From Galeruca laticollis (taxonomy: Eukaryota; Arthropoda; Insecta; Coleoptera; Chrysomelidae), in assembly GCA_963921935.1 (NCBI GenBank), contig OY998180.1, forward strand, positions 81,651,139-81,715,138: a stretch of 64,000 nucleotides of DNA. Direction: 5' to 3'. The notes under the pieces were generated by a model that was given only the letters and a program-made list of their open reading frames with translations, made no database searches and was not told where the DNA came from. Made by a program: the position numbers and the translations under genes. Positions within the stretch are counted from its first letter, which is position 1; the number at the start of each line of letters is the position of its first letter. Below, piece after piece: positions 44,601-55,880 of this stretch.

Positions 44601-47335
44601 TTAAGCCCAAGTATTCAATTCCTCCAAAAACTCATCAACTGTATAAAAACAATAATTTAAAAGAAAAGACTTAGCGAAATGTTTAAATTGAACTCTCGTC
44701 ATATCACTTATATTTATATGTTCAAAATATTTCACAAATGAATTGTACAATGTAACATCCAACTTATTGTTTTTTGTTGTTTTCAGTCTTGATTTGAGAA
44801 TGACAATGTCTTTACTATTTCTAGTATCATAATTATGAACATCTGCATGTTTAGTCAGAACATATCGATTTTTATGTGTTTTAATTAACACTTCGAAAAT
44901 ATACAAGCACGGAAGCGGCAATATTTCAAGTTTTTTGAATATTTTTTTACAATTGGTGTTTCTTGGTGCGTTGTAAATTATTCTAACTACAGTTTTCTGT
45001 AGCACAAATACTTTGTGCACTGATGTGCTGCTCCCCCATAGCATAATACCATATGTTAAATTGCTATGAAAAAGTGAATAATATACAGACTTTAACAAAT
45101 GAGTTGGTATACATGATTTTAATTGACGAATTACAAAAACTTGGCTCGCTAATTTTGAACAAAGGTAGTCAACATGAGGTGACCAACTTAAGTTTGTATC
45201 CAAATGAATGCCCAGTAATTTAACTGGCTCTGATTTTATAGCCCATTTATCTAAACTGAAAAGAATGTGTTTCGTTTTAGTGTCGTTGAGTTTCAGCTTA
45301 TTTGCCAGGAACCACTGATTCAACAAAATATTATCACCAGCTTGTGTGCCATCAGATAAAGTTGTAGTATCATCAGCTAATAAAATACAAAAAGTGTCAA
45401 TAGCCTCTGGTAAATCGTTAACAAATATTATAAAAAGTATTGGACCCAAAATCGAGCCCTGAGGAATGCCGTTGTCTATATTACGTAAATCAGACTGGTT
45501 GTTTCCACAAACTACATACTGTTTCCTATTACTTAAATAAGATGTCAGTAATTTGTGTGCATTTCCTCTAATACCATAAAATTCCAGTTTATTTAGGAGT
45601 AAATCCGCTGGAACACAATCAAAGGCCTTCGTTAAGTCGCATAACGTGGCAACAGAGTTGACGCCTTCCTCTAGTTTCTGTACAACTTCCTCTAAGAGTC
45701 GAAGAAGAGCACGTATGCATGATTTATTTTTGCGATAGCCGAATTGAAATTCCGTTAGAAGTGACTTATCTTCCAGATAATTTATTAATTTTTCTTTGAC
45801 TATCAATTCAAATATTTTGTTAATCGTCGGTAAAATTGCTATGGGTCTAAAATTTTCTGGAGAATCTTTATCACCATTTTTATATAATGGAATAATTTTT
45901 GATATTTCAAAGGAGTCAGGCCAAGATCCTTCCTCTAAGCATTTATTAAATAAAATGGTCAGTGGATATGTCAATGAGTGTATACAACGTTTCAATATTT
46001 TGCTATTTATATTGTAAAAATCTAAACATGACGAATGACTTAATTTCAATATAGCCTCATGGACATCACTTTCCAAGATTGCACTCATAAAGAATGAAAA
46101 TGCAGGTTTATTTAGTTTATTTAAAAAGAAACTCGACTCGTATTGAGAATCACCAAGAGATTTTAATACTATTTCTGATACCGATGTAAAAAATTCATTG
46201 AATTTTTGTGGTGATATATCGGACTGTTTGGTTTTATTAATTTTAGTTCTTCTTTCCGAATTTACGATTGTCCAACATGTTTTATTTTTATTATCCGAAT
46301 CTTTTATTATCTTTGAGTAGGCTAATTTCTTTTCAGAGCGAATTGCTTTTTTATATATTTTGTTTAAATTTTTGTAATTCACCCAATCACCTTCCGAATA
46401 AGTATTCATAAATTTGTTTTTTGCTGTAATGACATTTTTTCTCATACTACGCAATGTGTTGTTGAACCATTTGATATTAGATTTATTTGTTTTAACAGTT
46501 TCTTCCCAAAATAAGTATCAGAGATATGTTTCAGAGTATTCAATATGTTTTCTGCCAAATTATCTGCACCAATATTATGAACATCCAAATCATTCCAAGA
46601 AACTTCAGAAAGTTTATCAGAAAAAGCCGTTATTGTTGCGTCGTTAATAACACGTTTAATAATGGGGACATTTTCATTCAATAGGTGATTAAAATATATG
46701 TATTGGCCGTTGTGATCAGACACTAGAGGATCTACTACTCCCACTTTAGTGAGACTAGGGTCTATGTTTGTAACTATGTTATCTAGACAGGATTGACTAT
46801 TCAGGACTATTCTAGTGGGCTCCTCGATCGTATGGCGTAATCCGAAACTTGTGAAGACTGTTTTAAGATCTTTGGATTTATCGTCGTTCTTTGAAATGTC
46901 TAAATTGAAGTCCCCTACCAAGACAATGTTTTTATATTTTCTATGAATATATTCAAGAAGTTCAATAATTTGATCTTTAAATATGGTAAAATTATCTCTA
47001 CTTGACGATCTATAAAGAGCAATTATTATGGTGTCTTTCAATTCTACTCCACAAAACTCGGCATCGTAGATAACAGAAAACTGCTTCAGATCAACTGCCT
47101 TGCATATTAGATGCGATTTTGAAAATATTGCCACTCCCCCATGTTGCTTTCTAGAACGAGTAAAATCGGAAATGAAGTTATAATCATTTAATTTGAATAA
47201 TTCCAAGTTATTCTTATCTAACCAATGTTCTGAAAAACATACGATATCAAATGGATGTTCGGTTAAGAAAACTGAAAGTTCATGTAACTTATTTTGAAGA
47301 CTATTTACGTTAATATGGAAAACCGAAAGATGCTG
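44601..47335 (-). pseudogene. LINE B ORF2: APE endonuclease and reverse transcriptase, frameshifted
   Basis: The 5' part (about 47335-46500) gives the endonuclease: FHINVNSLQNK, CFSEHWLDKN, IALYRSSSRDNF, LVGDFNLDIS (catalytic Asp), VSDHNGQYIYF (catalytic Asp-His). No ATG is needed upstream: the frame overlaps the end of ORF1 in the +1 phase. A one-base change near 46500, compared with LINE D, shifts the frame. The second part (44601-46454, 617 codons) carries FRPIAILPTINKIFELI, QFGYRKNKSCIRALL, CDLTKAFDCV and GIPQGSILGP. The active-site box is CILLADD; Leu replaces the usual Phe/Tyr of A and D. It would need frameshift repair to be functional. The clade is probably CR1-like within the Jockey superfamily, by general resemblance. 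Confidence 0.88.
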
Positions 47336-47342
47336 TCTATAT

Positions 47343-48260
47343 TTATTGTTTATTCGTCTGCTCCACGGAATTGAACGTGACTCTTCTTGGCTGAAAAAAC
47401 TGATTGATGATTACTCCTGTAGGCCATATTTCCGGTATTAAAATTTTTTCTAGTTCAAGAACAGGCACTGTTATCTTGAATGAAGCATATTTAAGTGGTT
47501 GGCGAGAGTTCAACTTTTGAACACTAATATCGGGAACAAACTCTTCTAAATACTTGAGTAAATCCTCTTCTGATGTGTGTGGATCCCAATTTGTAGAATG
47601 GAGGTGTTTCATTCTCTGTCTGTTTGCCGATCTTAAATGAAATGATTCGTCATCTTTGTTGCCCGTAATTAAAATTTTGGGTGCTGCTCTTTCTCTGGTG
47701 TTACTTTTATGAGGTATGGTATCGTTTCCCAAACTGATAACAGAATGACATAAGTTGGAAGACTGAGCATTGGCAATAGCACTGGAAACTTCAGATGATG
47801 TGAAAACACCCGGAGCTTCGAAATTTACCATTGGCCTCATTTTACTAAAAGGCTGTTTTAAATTTTCATGTTCCACTTGTGCTTTAGTATCTGATGGTTC
47901 CAAAGGTGTTCTATAGTTAACTGTTTTAATCATGTTAAGCTGATCTTGAAGCGATCTGATCGCAATTTCTTGATTAAAAATAATCTTATCCCTGTTTTTA
48001 ATTATTTCTTCCAAATATTTCACTTTAAGTTGAAGTTCTGATGTAACACTGGTACTATAAGTGGGTATTGGTGATGTTTCCATAGTAATTCCACTGTCTA
48101 TACAACAGTTGCAAGAAGAATCGTCTATAATTTTTGCATTTTTGACAGATTTCAAGCAACTCTTATGGGAAACAACCCCACACGTCACACATTTTAATCC
48201 TGATGTAACATCTTTTTTGCATCTTTCATACTTATTTATTGAGTCCATATTCCGTTGCAA
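47343..48260 (-). CDS. LINE B ORF1: PHD-like zinc finger, coiled coil, RRM-like end
   Basis: 305 codons, open throughout from ATG at 48260. Residues about 13-55 hold a PHD-like cysteine/histidine cluster (CKKDVTSGLKCVTCGVVSHK, SCL, then CNCC). The first cysteine pair is incomplete compared with LINE E, which has CTRCKS. A short coiled coil (KYLEEIIKNRDKIIFNQEIA) follows. The C-terminal domain, from LHSTNWDPHTSEEDLLKYLE to IWPTGVIINQFFQPRR, is the conserved nucleic-acid-binding (RRM-like) segment found in many insect LINE ORF1 proteins. The protein probably coats the element RNA. The stop lies just inside the ORF2 frame, so ORF2 may be translated by frameshift or reinitiation; that is inference. 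Confidence 0.8.
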   Translation of the reverse strand: MQRNMDSINKYERCKKDVTSGLKCVTCGVVSHKSCLKSVKNAKIIDDSSCNCCIDSGITMETSPIPTYSTSVTSELQLKVKYLEEIIKNRDKIIFNQEIAIRSLQDQLNMIKTVNYRTPLEPSDTKAQVEHENLKQPFSKMRPMVNFEAPGVFTSSEVSSAIANAQSSNLCHSVISLGNDTIPHKSNTRERAAPKILITGNKDDESFHLRSANRQRMKHLHSTNWDPHTSEEDLLKYLEEFVPDISVQKLNSRQPLKYASFKITVPVLELEKILIPEIWPTGVIINQFFQPRRVTFNSVEQTNKQ

Positions 48261-48564
48261 ATGCCGAACAAATCAAGTAATATCGAATAAAAGACAGAAG
48301 TTTCGTTTAAAATCTGACCACTGGTGGAATAGGTGCTGTGACAAATTGTTTTGATGGAAATAACCAGATTTCAACAAAACGAAATACTTTATATAGGTAC
48401 CTATAACATGAAAATTGTACTTGCCTACACGTTTATCAACAAAATAGGAACTTATAAACACTATGATACACTTTTCACTATTTAACGAAACGTATTTTCA
48501 ATAAAATTTCGAAATTTGATCAAGAGCACAATATTCAACCTCTGGGTTGGTGAACACTTCCACC

Positions 48565-48565
<1 letters not shown>

Positions 48566-48597
<32 letters not shown>

Positions 48598-49192
48598 GAT
48601 AATGATAATGATAATGATAATGATAATGATAATGATAATGATAATGATAATGATAATGATAATGATAATGATAATGATAATGATAATGATAATGATAATG
48701 ATAATGATAATGATAATGATAATGATAATGATAATGATAATGATAATGATAATGATAATGATAATGATAATGATAATGATAATGATAATGATAATGATAA
48801 TGATAATGATAATGATAATGATAATGATAATGATAATGATAATGATAATGATAATGATAATGATAATGATAATGATAATGATAATGATAATGATAATGAT
48901 AATGATAATGATAATGATAATGATAATGATAATGATAATGATAATGATAATGATAATGATAATGATAATGATAATGATAATGATAATGATAATGATAATG
49001 ATAATGATAATGATAATGATAATGATAATGATAATGATAATGATAATGATAATGATAATGATAATGATAATGATAATGATAATGATAATGATAATGATAA
49101 TGATAATGATAATGATAATGATAATGATAATGACAATGACAATGATAATGATAATGATAATGATAATGATAATGATAATGATAATGATAATG
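48566..49192. repeat. (GATAAT)n array 3
   Basis: About 627 bp. It begins AATAATAATGATAAT next to LINE B's 5' end and has two GACAAT units near 49133-49144. It ends at LINE C's 3' end, where a short (TACGA)n stretch intervenes. Confidence 0.97.
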
Positions 49193-50765
49193 TTACGATA
49201 CGATACGATTTATTGACCAGTTTTAAATACAAAAGCATTTGTGTAGTCCTAATATTAAATTACTAAGTAGTTATCAAAATTCCTAAATCAGATAATAGAA
49301 TAGAAATAAAGTTAAACCAATATTTTCATAAAATTAGATTTCTGAAGTAACATATATGTGAGAATGATTTAGTAAGACTAATAATTGAACGACATGTAGT
49401 CCTGAACTGCGTAAAAACAATTTTGTAGTAAAAATTGTTTTGAAAATCTATAGAACTGATTCTGGCTCATATTTTTCACATTCTTATCAGCATGCAAATC
49501 TAGAAACTTATTATACAATCTAACATCTAGTTTGTTGTATTGTGTTTGATGCAGCCTAGAAAAAGGCACAATGAGTCGCTCTGCACCTCTGGTGGTATAA
49601 CAGTGAACACCAGAATGAGTTGCCATATGTAGTACACCCCTATGAATACACAGAAGTGTCTCAAACATGTACATGCAAGGCAATGGCAGGATCCCATATT
49701 CCGCGAAAAGTCCACTGCAATGTACTCGACTTTTTGCATTATGAATAATGCGCAAAGCAGTCTTCTGAAGAGTAAAGACTCTTTGTACTCTGCTAGAGTT
49801 ACCCCATAGAGAGATACCATAAGCCAGATGACTGTGGATCAACGCAAAGTAAATCGTACGCATAACAAGATTACTACCAATAGATGAGCGTAATTGTCTC
49901 ATTGCAAAAATCTGTGATGAAATCTTTGAGCATAGTGAGTCTATGTGGTCCCCCCAATTGATACCAGGATCTAATGTGATACCCAACAACTTCACAGATT
50001 CCCCTTTGGTACCTCGTTTCACAGAGCTAAATGTTATTTTTTTAGTTTTCCCATCGTTTAATTTCAAATTGTTTGAATCAAACCAAGATTTAGCTAACTT
50101 TAGATTCTCGATGCTGACATTTTCCTCTCCTTTCGTTAAGAATGTAGCATCGTCTGCAAATAAAACCGATCGACACTCAAGAGACGCCGGTAGATCGTTT
50201 ATGTATAGTAAAAATAATAATGGTCCTAACACTGAACCCTGCGGGACTCCATCGTTTACCGACATCCGACTAGATTCACAGCCATTGTAGCTTACGTATT
50301 GCTGACGATTTTCCAAATAAGATTTAAACAATTCCAACTCTCGACCACGGAATCCGTAATGTTCCATCTTTCGCAATAAAATGTCCGAGCTCACACAGTC
50401 GAAGGCCTTAGTTAGGTCACACATAATGGCGTACGTGTTTTTACCCGCATCCAGACCCTCAACTATGCTCTCAATCACATTCAAGATTGCCAGAATGGTT
50501 GACTTATGTTTCTGAAACCCAAATTGACATTCAGATATTAAGTTCTTATGTTCTAAATAGGAGCTTAGTTTATTTTTTATCAGTATTTCAAATATTTTGG
50601 AGATTATAGGTATAATAGCTATAGGCCTATAGTTGTTAACGAGATCGATGTCGCCACTTTTGAATACCGGAATAATTTTTGATATTTTCAGTACGTGGGG
50701 CCAGTTCCCCTCATTTATACATTTGTTGTATAAGGTTGTCAATGGTCCAACTAGCGAAGTCAAAG
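49193..50765 (-). mobile_element. LINE C, 5' truncated, GATAAT-tailed, second lineage
   Basis: The 3' end on the minus strand reads GGTCAATAAATCGTATCGTA, then TCGTAAC and (ATTATC)n, so a CGTAT pentamer stands where the A/B/D group has TATC. The 5' end is cut in the fingers of the reverse transcriptase and passes into array 4 through GTGATAATAATAATGATAAT. Confidence 0.9.
49378..50763 (-). pseudogene. LINE C reverse transcriptase, 5' truncated but open
   Basis: 461 codons without a stop. Order: LKISKIIPVFKSGDIDLVNN, YRPIAIIPIISKIFEILI, QFGFQKHKSTILAILNVIE, motif A MCDLTKAFDCVSSDILL (catalytic Asp), DGVPQGSVLGPLLFLLYIND, active site SVLFADDATFL (FADD), VKLLGITLDPGINWGDHID, and a C-terminal region ending FYAVQDYMSFNY. 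All visible reverse-transcriptase catalytic residues are intact. It is clearly diverged from A/B/D (I estimate about half the residues shared over the conserved blocks). The endonuclease and ORF1 are missing because of 5' truncation at about 50765. Confidence 0.88.
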
Positions 50766-50767
50766 TG

Positions 50768-50802
<35 letters not shown>

Positions 50803-51883
50803 GATAATGATAATGATAATGATAATGATAATGATAATGATAATGATAATGATAATGATAATGATAATGATAATGATAATGATAATGATTGATAATGATA
50901 ATGATAATGATAATGATAATGATAATGATAATGATAATGATAATGATAATGATAATGATAATGATAATGATAATGATAATGATAATGATAATGATAATGA
51001 TAATGATAATGATAATGATAATGATAATGATAATGATAATGATAATGATAATGATAATGATAATGATAATGATAATGATAATGATAATGATAATGATAAT
51101 GATAATGATAATGATAATGATAATGATAATGATAATGATAATGATAATGATAATGATAATGATAATGATAATGATAATGATAATGATAATGATAATGATA
51201 ATGATAATGATAATGATAATGATAATGATAATGATAATGATAATGATAATGATAATGATAATGATAATGATAATGATAATGATAATGATAATGATAATGA
51301 TAATGATAATGATAATGATAATGATAATGATAATGATAATGATAATGATAATGATAATGATAATGATAATGATAATGATAATGATAATGATAATGATAAT
51401 GATAATGATAATGATAATGATAATGATAATGATAATGATAATGATAATGATAATGATAATGATAATGATAATGATAATGATAATGATAATGATAATGATA
51501 ATGATAATGATAATGATAATGATAATGATAATGATAATGATAATGATAATGATAATGATAATGATAATGATAATGATAATGATAATGATAATGATAATGA
51601 TAATGATAATGATAATGATAATGATAATGATAATGATAATGATAATGATAATGATAATGATAATGATAATGATAATGATAATGATAATGATAATGATAAT
51701 GATAATGATAATGATAATGATAATGATAATGATAATGATAATGATAATGATAATGATAATGATAATGATAATGATAATGATAATGATAATGATAATGATA
51801 ATGATAATGATAATGATAATGATAATGATAATGATAATGATAATGATAATGATAATGATAATGATAATGATAATGATAATGAT
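50766..51883. repeat. (GATAAT)n array 4
   Basis: About 1.12 kb, with a single phase slip (GATTGATAATG) near 50886-50896 and an AATAAT variant at its left edge. It lies between LINE D's 3' end and LINE C's truncated 5' end. Confidence 0.97.
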
Positions 51884-54683
51884 AGATAGATAGATAGATA
51901 GATGGTTTATTGACCCCATTCACATACATAGTACATTAGAAGTCAGTGAAAGTAGTACATATGAATACATTTTACCAACTAAAAATATTAAAGATTGTAT
52001 AGTGTTGTATATGACAAATTTAAAATATAATTAAAATAATAGAAAGTAAAAATTTTACATAAATACAGACATACATTTCATAAAGTAAAAATATTGATGA
52101 AAATATGACAATTTTAAAATATAAAATAAGTTAAAAAATAATAGAAAGTAAAAATTAAATTAAACAAAACAAACAAACATATAAGCATTAAGCCCAAGTA
52201 TTCAATTCCTCCAAAAACTCATCAACTGTATAAAAACAATAATTTAAAAGAAAAGACTTAGCAGAATGTTTAAATTGAACTCTCGTCATATCACTTATAT
52301 TTATATGTTCAAAATATTTTACAAATGAATTGTACAATGTAACATCCAACTTATTGTTTTTTGTTGTTTTCAGTCTTGATTTGAGAATGACAATGTCTTT
52401 ACTATTTCTAGTATCATAATTATGAACATCTGCATGTTTAGTCAGAACATATCGATTTTTATGTGTTTCAATTAACACTTCGAAAATATACAAGCACGGA
52501 AGCGGCAATATTTCAAGTTTTTTGAATATTTTTTTACAATTGGTGTTTCTTGGTGCGTTGTAAATTATTCTAACTACAGTTTTCTGTAGCACAAATACTT
52601 TGTGCACTGATGTGCTGCTCCCCCATAGCATAATACCATATGTTAAATTGCTATGAAAAAGTGAATAATATACAGACTTTAACAAATGAGTTGGTATACA
52701 TGATTTTAATTGACGAATTACAAAAACTTGGCTCGCTAATTTTGAACAAAGGTAGTCAACATGAGGTGACCAACTTAAGTTTGTATCCAAATGAATGCCC
52801 AGTAATTTAACTGGCTCTGATTTTATAGCCCATTTATCTAAACTGAAAAGAATGTGTTTCGTTTCAGTGTCGCTGAGTTTCAGCTTATTTGCCAGGAACC
52901 ACTGATTCAACAAAATATTATCACCAGCTTGTGTGCCATCAGATAAAGTTGTAGTATCATCAGCGAATAAAATACAGAAAGTGTCAATAGCCTCTGGTAA
53001 ATCGTTAACAAATATTATAAAAAGTATTGGACCCAAAATCGAGCCCTGAGGAATGCCGTTGTCTATATTACGTAAATCAGACTGGTTGTTTCCACAAACT
53101 ACATACTGTTTCCTATTACTTAAATAAGATGTCAGTAATTTGTGTGCAGTTCCTCTAATACCATAAAATTCCAGTTTATTTAGGAGTAAATCCGCTGGAA
53201 CACAATCAAAAGCCTTCGTTAAGTCGCATAACGTGGCAACAGAGTTGACGCCTTCCTCTAGTTTCTGTACAACTTCCTCTAAGAGTCGAAGAAGAGCACG
53301 TATGCATGATTTATTTTTGCGATAGCCGAATTGAAATTCCGTTAGAAGTGACTTATCTTCCAAATAATTTAATAAATTTCTTTGACTATCAATTCAAATA
53401 TTTTGTTAATCGTCGGTAAAATTGCTATGGGTCTAAAATTTTCTGGAGAATCTATATCACCATTTTTATATAATGGAATAATTTTTGATATTTTAAAGGA
53501 GTCAGGCCAAGATCCTTCCTCTAAGCATTTATTAAATAAAATGGTCAGTGGATATGTTAATGAGTGTATACAACGTTTCAATATTTTGCTATTTATATTG
53601 TAAAAATCTAAACATGACGAATGACTTAATTTCAATATAGCCTCATGGACATCACTTTCCAAGATTGCACTCATAAAGAATGAAAATGCAGGTTTATTTA
53701 GTTTATTTAAAAAGAAACTCGACTCGTATTGAGAATCACCAAGAGATTTTAATACTATTTCTGATACCGATGTAAAAAATTCATTGAATTTTTGTGGTGA
53801 TATATCGGACTGTTTGGTTTTATTAATTTTAGTTCTTCTTTCCGAATTTACGATTGTCCAACATGTTTTATTTTTATTATCCGAATCTTTTATTATCTTT
53901 GAGTAGGCTAACTTCTTTTCAGAGCGAATTGCTTTTTCATATATTTTGTTTAAATTTTTGTAATTCACCCAATCACCTTCCGAATAAGTATTCATAAATT
54001 TGTTTTTTGCTGTAATGACATTTTTTCTCATACTACGCAATGTGTTGTTGAACCATTTGATATTAGATTTATTTGTTTTAACAGTTTTTTCACAAAAACA
54101 AGTATCAGAGATATGTTTCAGAGTATTCAATATGTTTTCTGCCAAATTATCTGCACCCATATTATGAACATCCAAATCATTCCAAGAAACTTCAGAAAGT
54201 TTATCAGAAAAAGCCGTTATTGTTGCGTCGTTAATAACACGTTTAATAATGGGGACATTTTCATTCAATAGGTGATTAAAATATATGTATTGGCCGTTGT
54301 GATCAGACACTAGAGGATCTACTACTCCCACTTTAGTGAGACTAGGGTCTATGTTTGTAACTATGTTATCTAGACAGGATTGACTATTCAGGACTATTCT
54401 AGTGGGCTCCTCAATCGTATGGCGTAATCCGAAACTTGTGAAGACTGTTTTAAGATCTTTGGATTTATCGTCGTTCTTTGAAATGTCTAAGTTGAAGTCC
54501 CCTACCAAGACAATGTTTTTATATTTTCTATGAATATATTCAAGAAGTTTAATAATTTGATCTTTAAATATGGTAAAATTATCTCTACTTGACGATCTAT
54601 AAAGAGCAATTATTATGGTGTCTTTCAATTCTACTCCACAAAACTCGGCATCGTAGATAACAGAAAACTGCTTCAGATCAGAA
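51884..54683 (-). mobile_element. LINE D, 5' truncated in the endonuclease, GATAAT-tailed
   Basis: Same subfamily as A and B. The 3' end on the minus strand is GTCAATAAACCATC, then several TATC units (more than in A or B) and (ATTATC)n. The 5' end is cut inside the endonuclease and passes into array 5 at 54683/54684 (CAGATCAGAA|GATAATG). Confidence 0.9.
52188..54680 (-). pseudogene. LINE D ORF2, 5' truncated and frameshifted
   Basis: The upstream part (53369-54680) begins inside the endonuclease (FSVIYDAEFCGVELKDTI at the array junction). It retains LVGDFNLDIS, CLDNIVTNIDPS and VSDHNGQYIYF, then SNIKWFNNTLRSMRKN and the start of the reverse transcriptase (FRPIAILPTINKIFELIV). A small indel near 53370, compared with LINE B, shifts the frame. 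The remaining 391 codons (52188-53363) carry QFGYRKNKSCIRALL, CDLTKAFDCVP, GIPQGSILGPILF, CILFADDTTTL and the C-terminal end. About five residues differ from LINE B across that stretch. LINE D lacks B's frameshift near 46500, so the two copies are damaged at different points. Confidence 0.87.
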
Positions 54684-55743
54684 GATAATGATAATGATAA
54701 TGATAATGATAATGATAGTGATAATGATAATGATAATGATAATGATAATGATAATGATAATGATAATGATAATGATAATGATAATGATAATGATAATGAT
54801 AATGATAATGATAATGATAATGATAATGATAATGATAATGATAATGATAATGATAATGATAATGATAATGATAATGATAATGATAATGATAATGATAATG
54901 ATAATGATAATGATAATGATAATGATAATGATAATGATAATGATAATGATAATGATAATGATAATGATAATGATAATGATAATGATAATGATAATGATAA
55001 TGATAATGATAATGATAATGATAATGATAATGATAATGATAATGATAATGATAATGATAATGATAATGATAATGATAATGATAATGATAATGATAATGAT
55101 AATGATAATGATAATGATAATGATAATGATAATGATAATGATAATGATAATGATAATGATAATGATAATGATAATGATAATGATAATGATAATGATAATG
55201 ATAATGATAATGATAATGATAATGATAATGATAATGATAATGATAATGATAATGATAATGATGATGATAATGATAATGATAATGATAATGATAATGATAA
55301 TGATAATGATAATGATAATGATAATGATAATGATAATGATAATGATAATGATAATGATAATGATAATGATAATGATAATGATAATGATAATGATAATGAT
55401 AATGATAATGATAATGATAATGATAATGATAATGATAATGATAATGATAATGATAATGATAATGATAATGATAATGATAATGATAATGATAATGATAATG
55501 ATAATGATAATGATAATGATAATGATAATGATAATGATAATGATAATGATAATGATAATGATAATGATAATGATAATGATAATGATAATGATAATGATAA
55601 TGATAATGATAATGATAATGATAATGATAATGATAATGATAATGATAATGATAATGATAATGATAATGATAATGATAATGATAATGATAATGATAATGAT
55701 AATGATAATGATAACGATTATGATAATGATAATGATAATGATA
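54684..55743. repeat. (GATAAT)n array 5
   Basis: About 1.06 kb with rare variants: GATAGT near 54717, GATGAT near 55260, and AACGATTAT near 55712-55720. It lies between LINE E's 3' end and LINE D's truncated 5' end. Confidence 0.97.
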
Positions 55744-55880
55744 GATATACGTTTATTGACAACATGTACATATGTATTATGTTTGAAGTCAGTCATCATG
55801 AAAGGAATAAAACAATATATGAAACAATTAATAAAAGAAAAGTAACAATAATTTAAAACTGGGTTAAAGGTAATAAAACA

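Larger units (their letters stand above)
44301..48565 (-). mobile_element. LINE B, near full length, GATAAT-tailed
   Basis: The only member of the A/B/D subfamily here with ORF1 and ORF2 together. The 3' end on the minus strand is GTCAATAAACCGTC, then several TATC units and (ATTATC)n. The 5' end (GGTGGAAGTGTTCACC on the minus strand, about 48565) follows array 3 directly, through an AATAATAAT phase variant. Length is about 4.27 kb. Confidence 0.9.

Noticed and set aside
40871..55845. Very long open frames of Asp-Asn, Ile-Met, Ile-Ile, Leu-Ser or Tyr-His repeats through the GATAAT arrays
   Set aside because: The hexamer GATAAT is free of stops in five of six frames, so such frames arise automatically. 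They carry no sign of selection or gene context.
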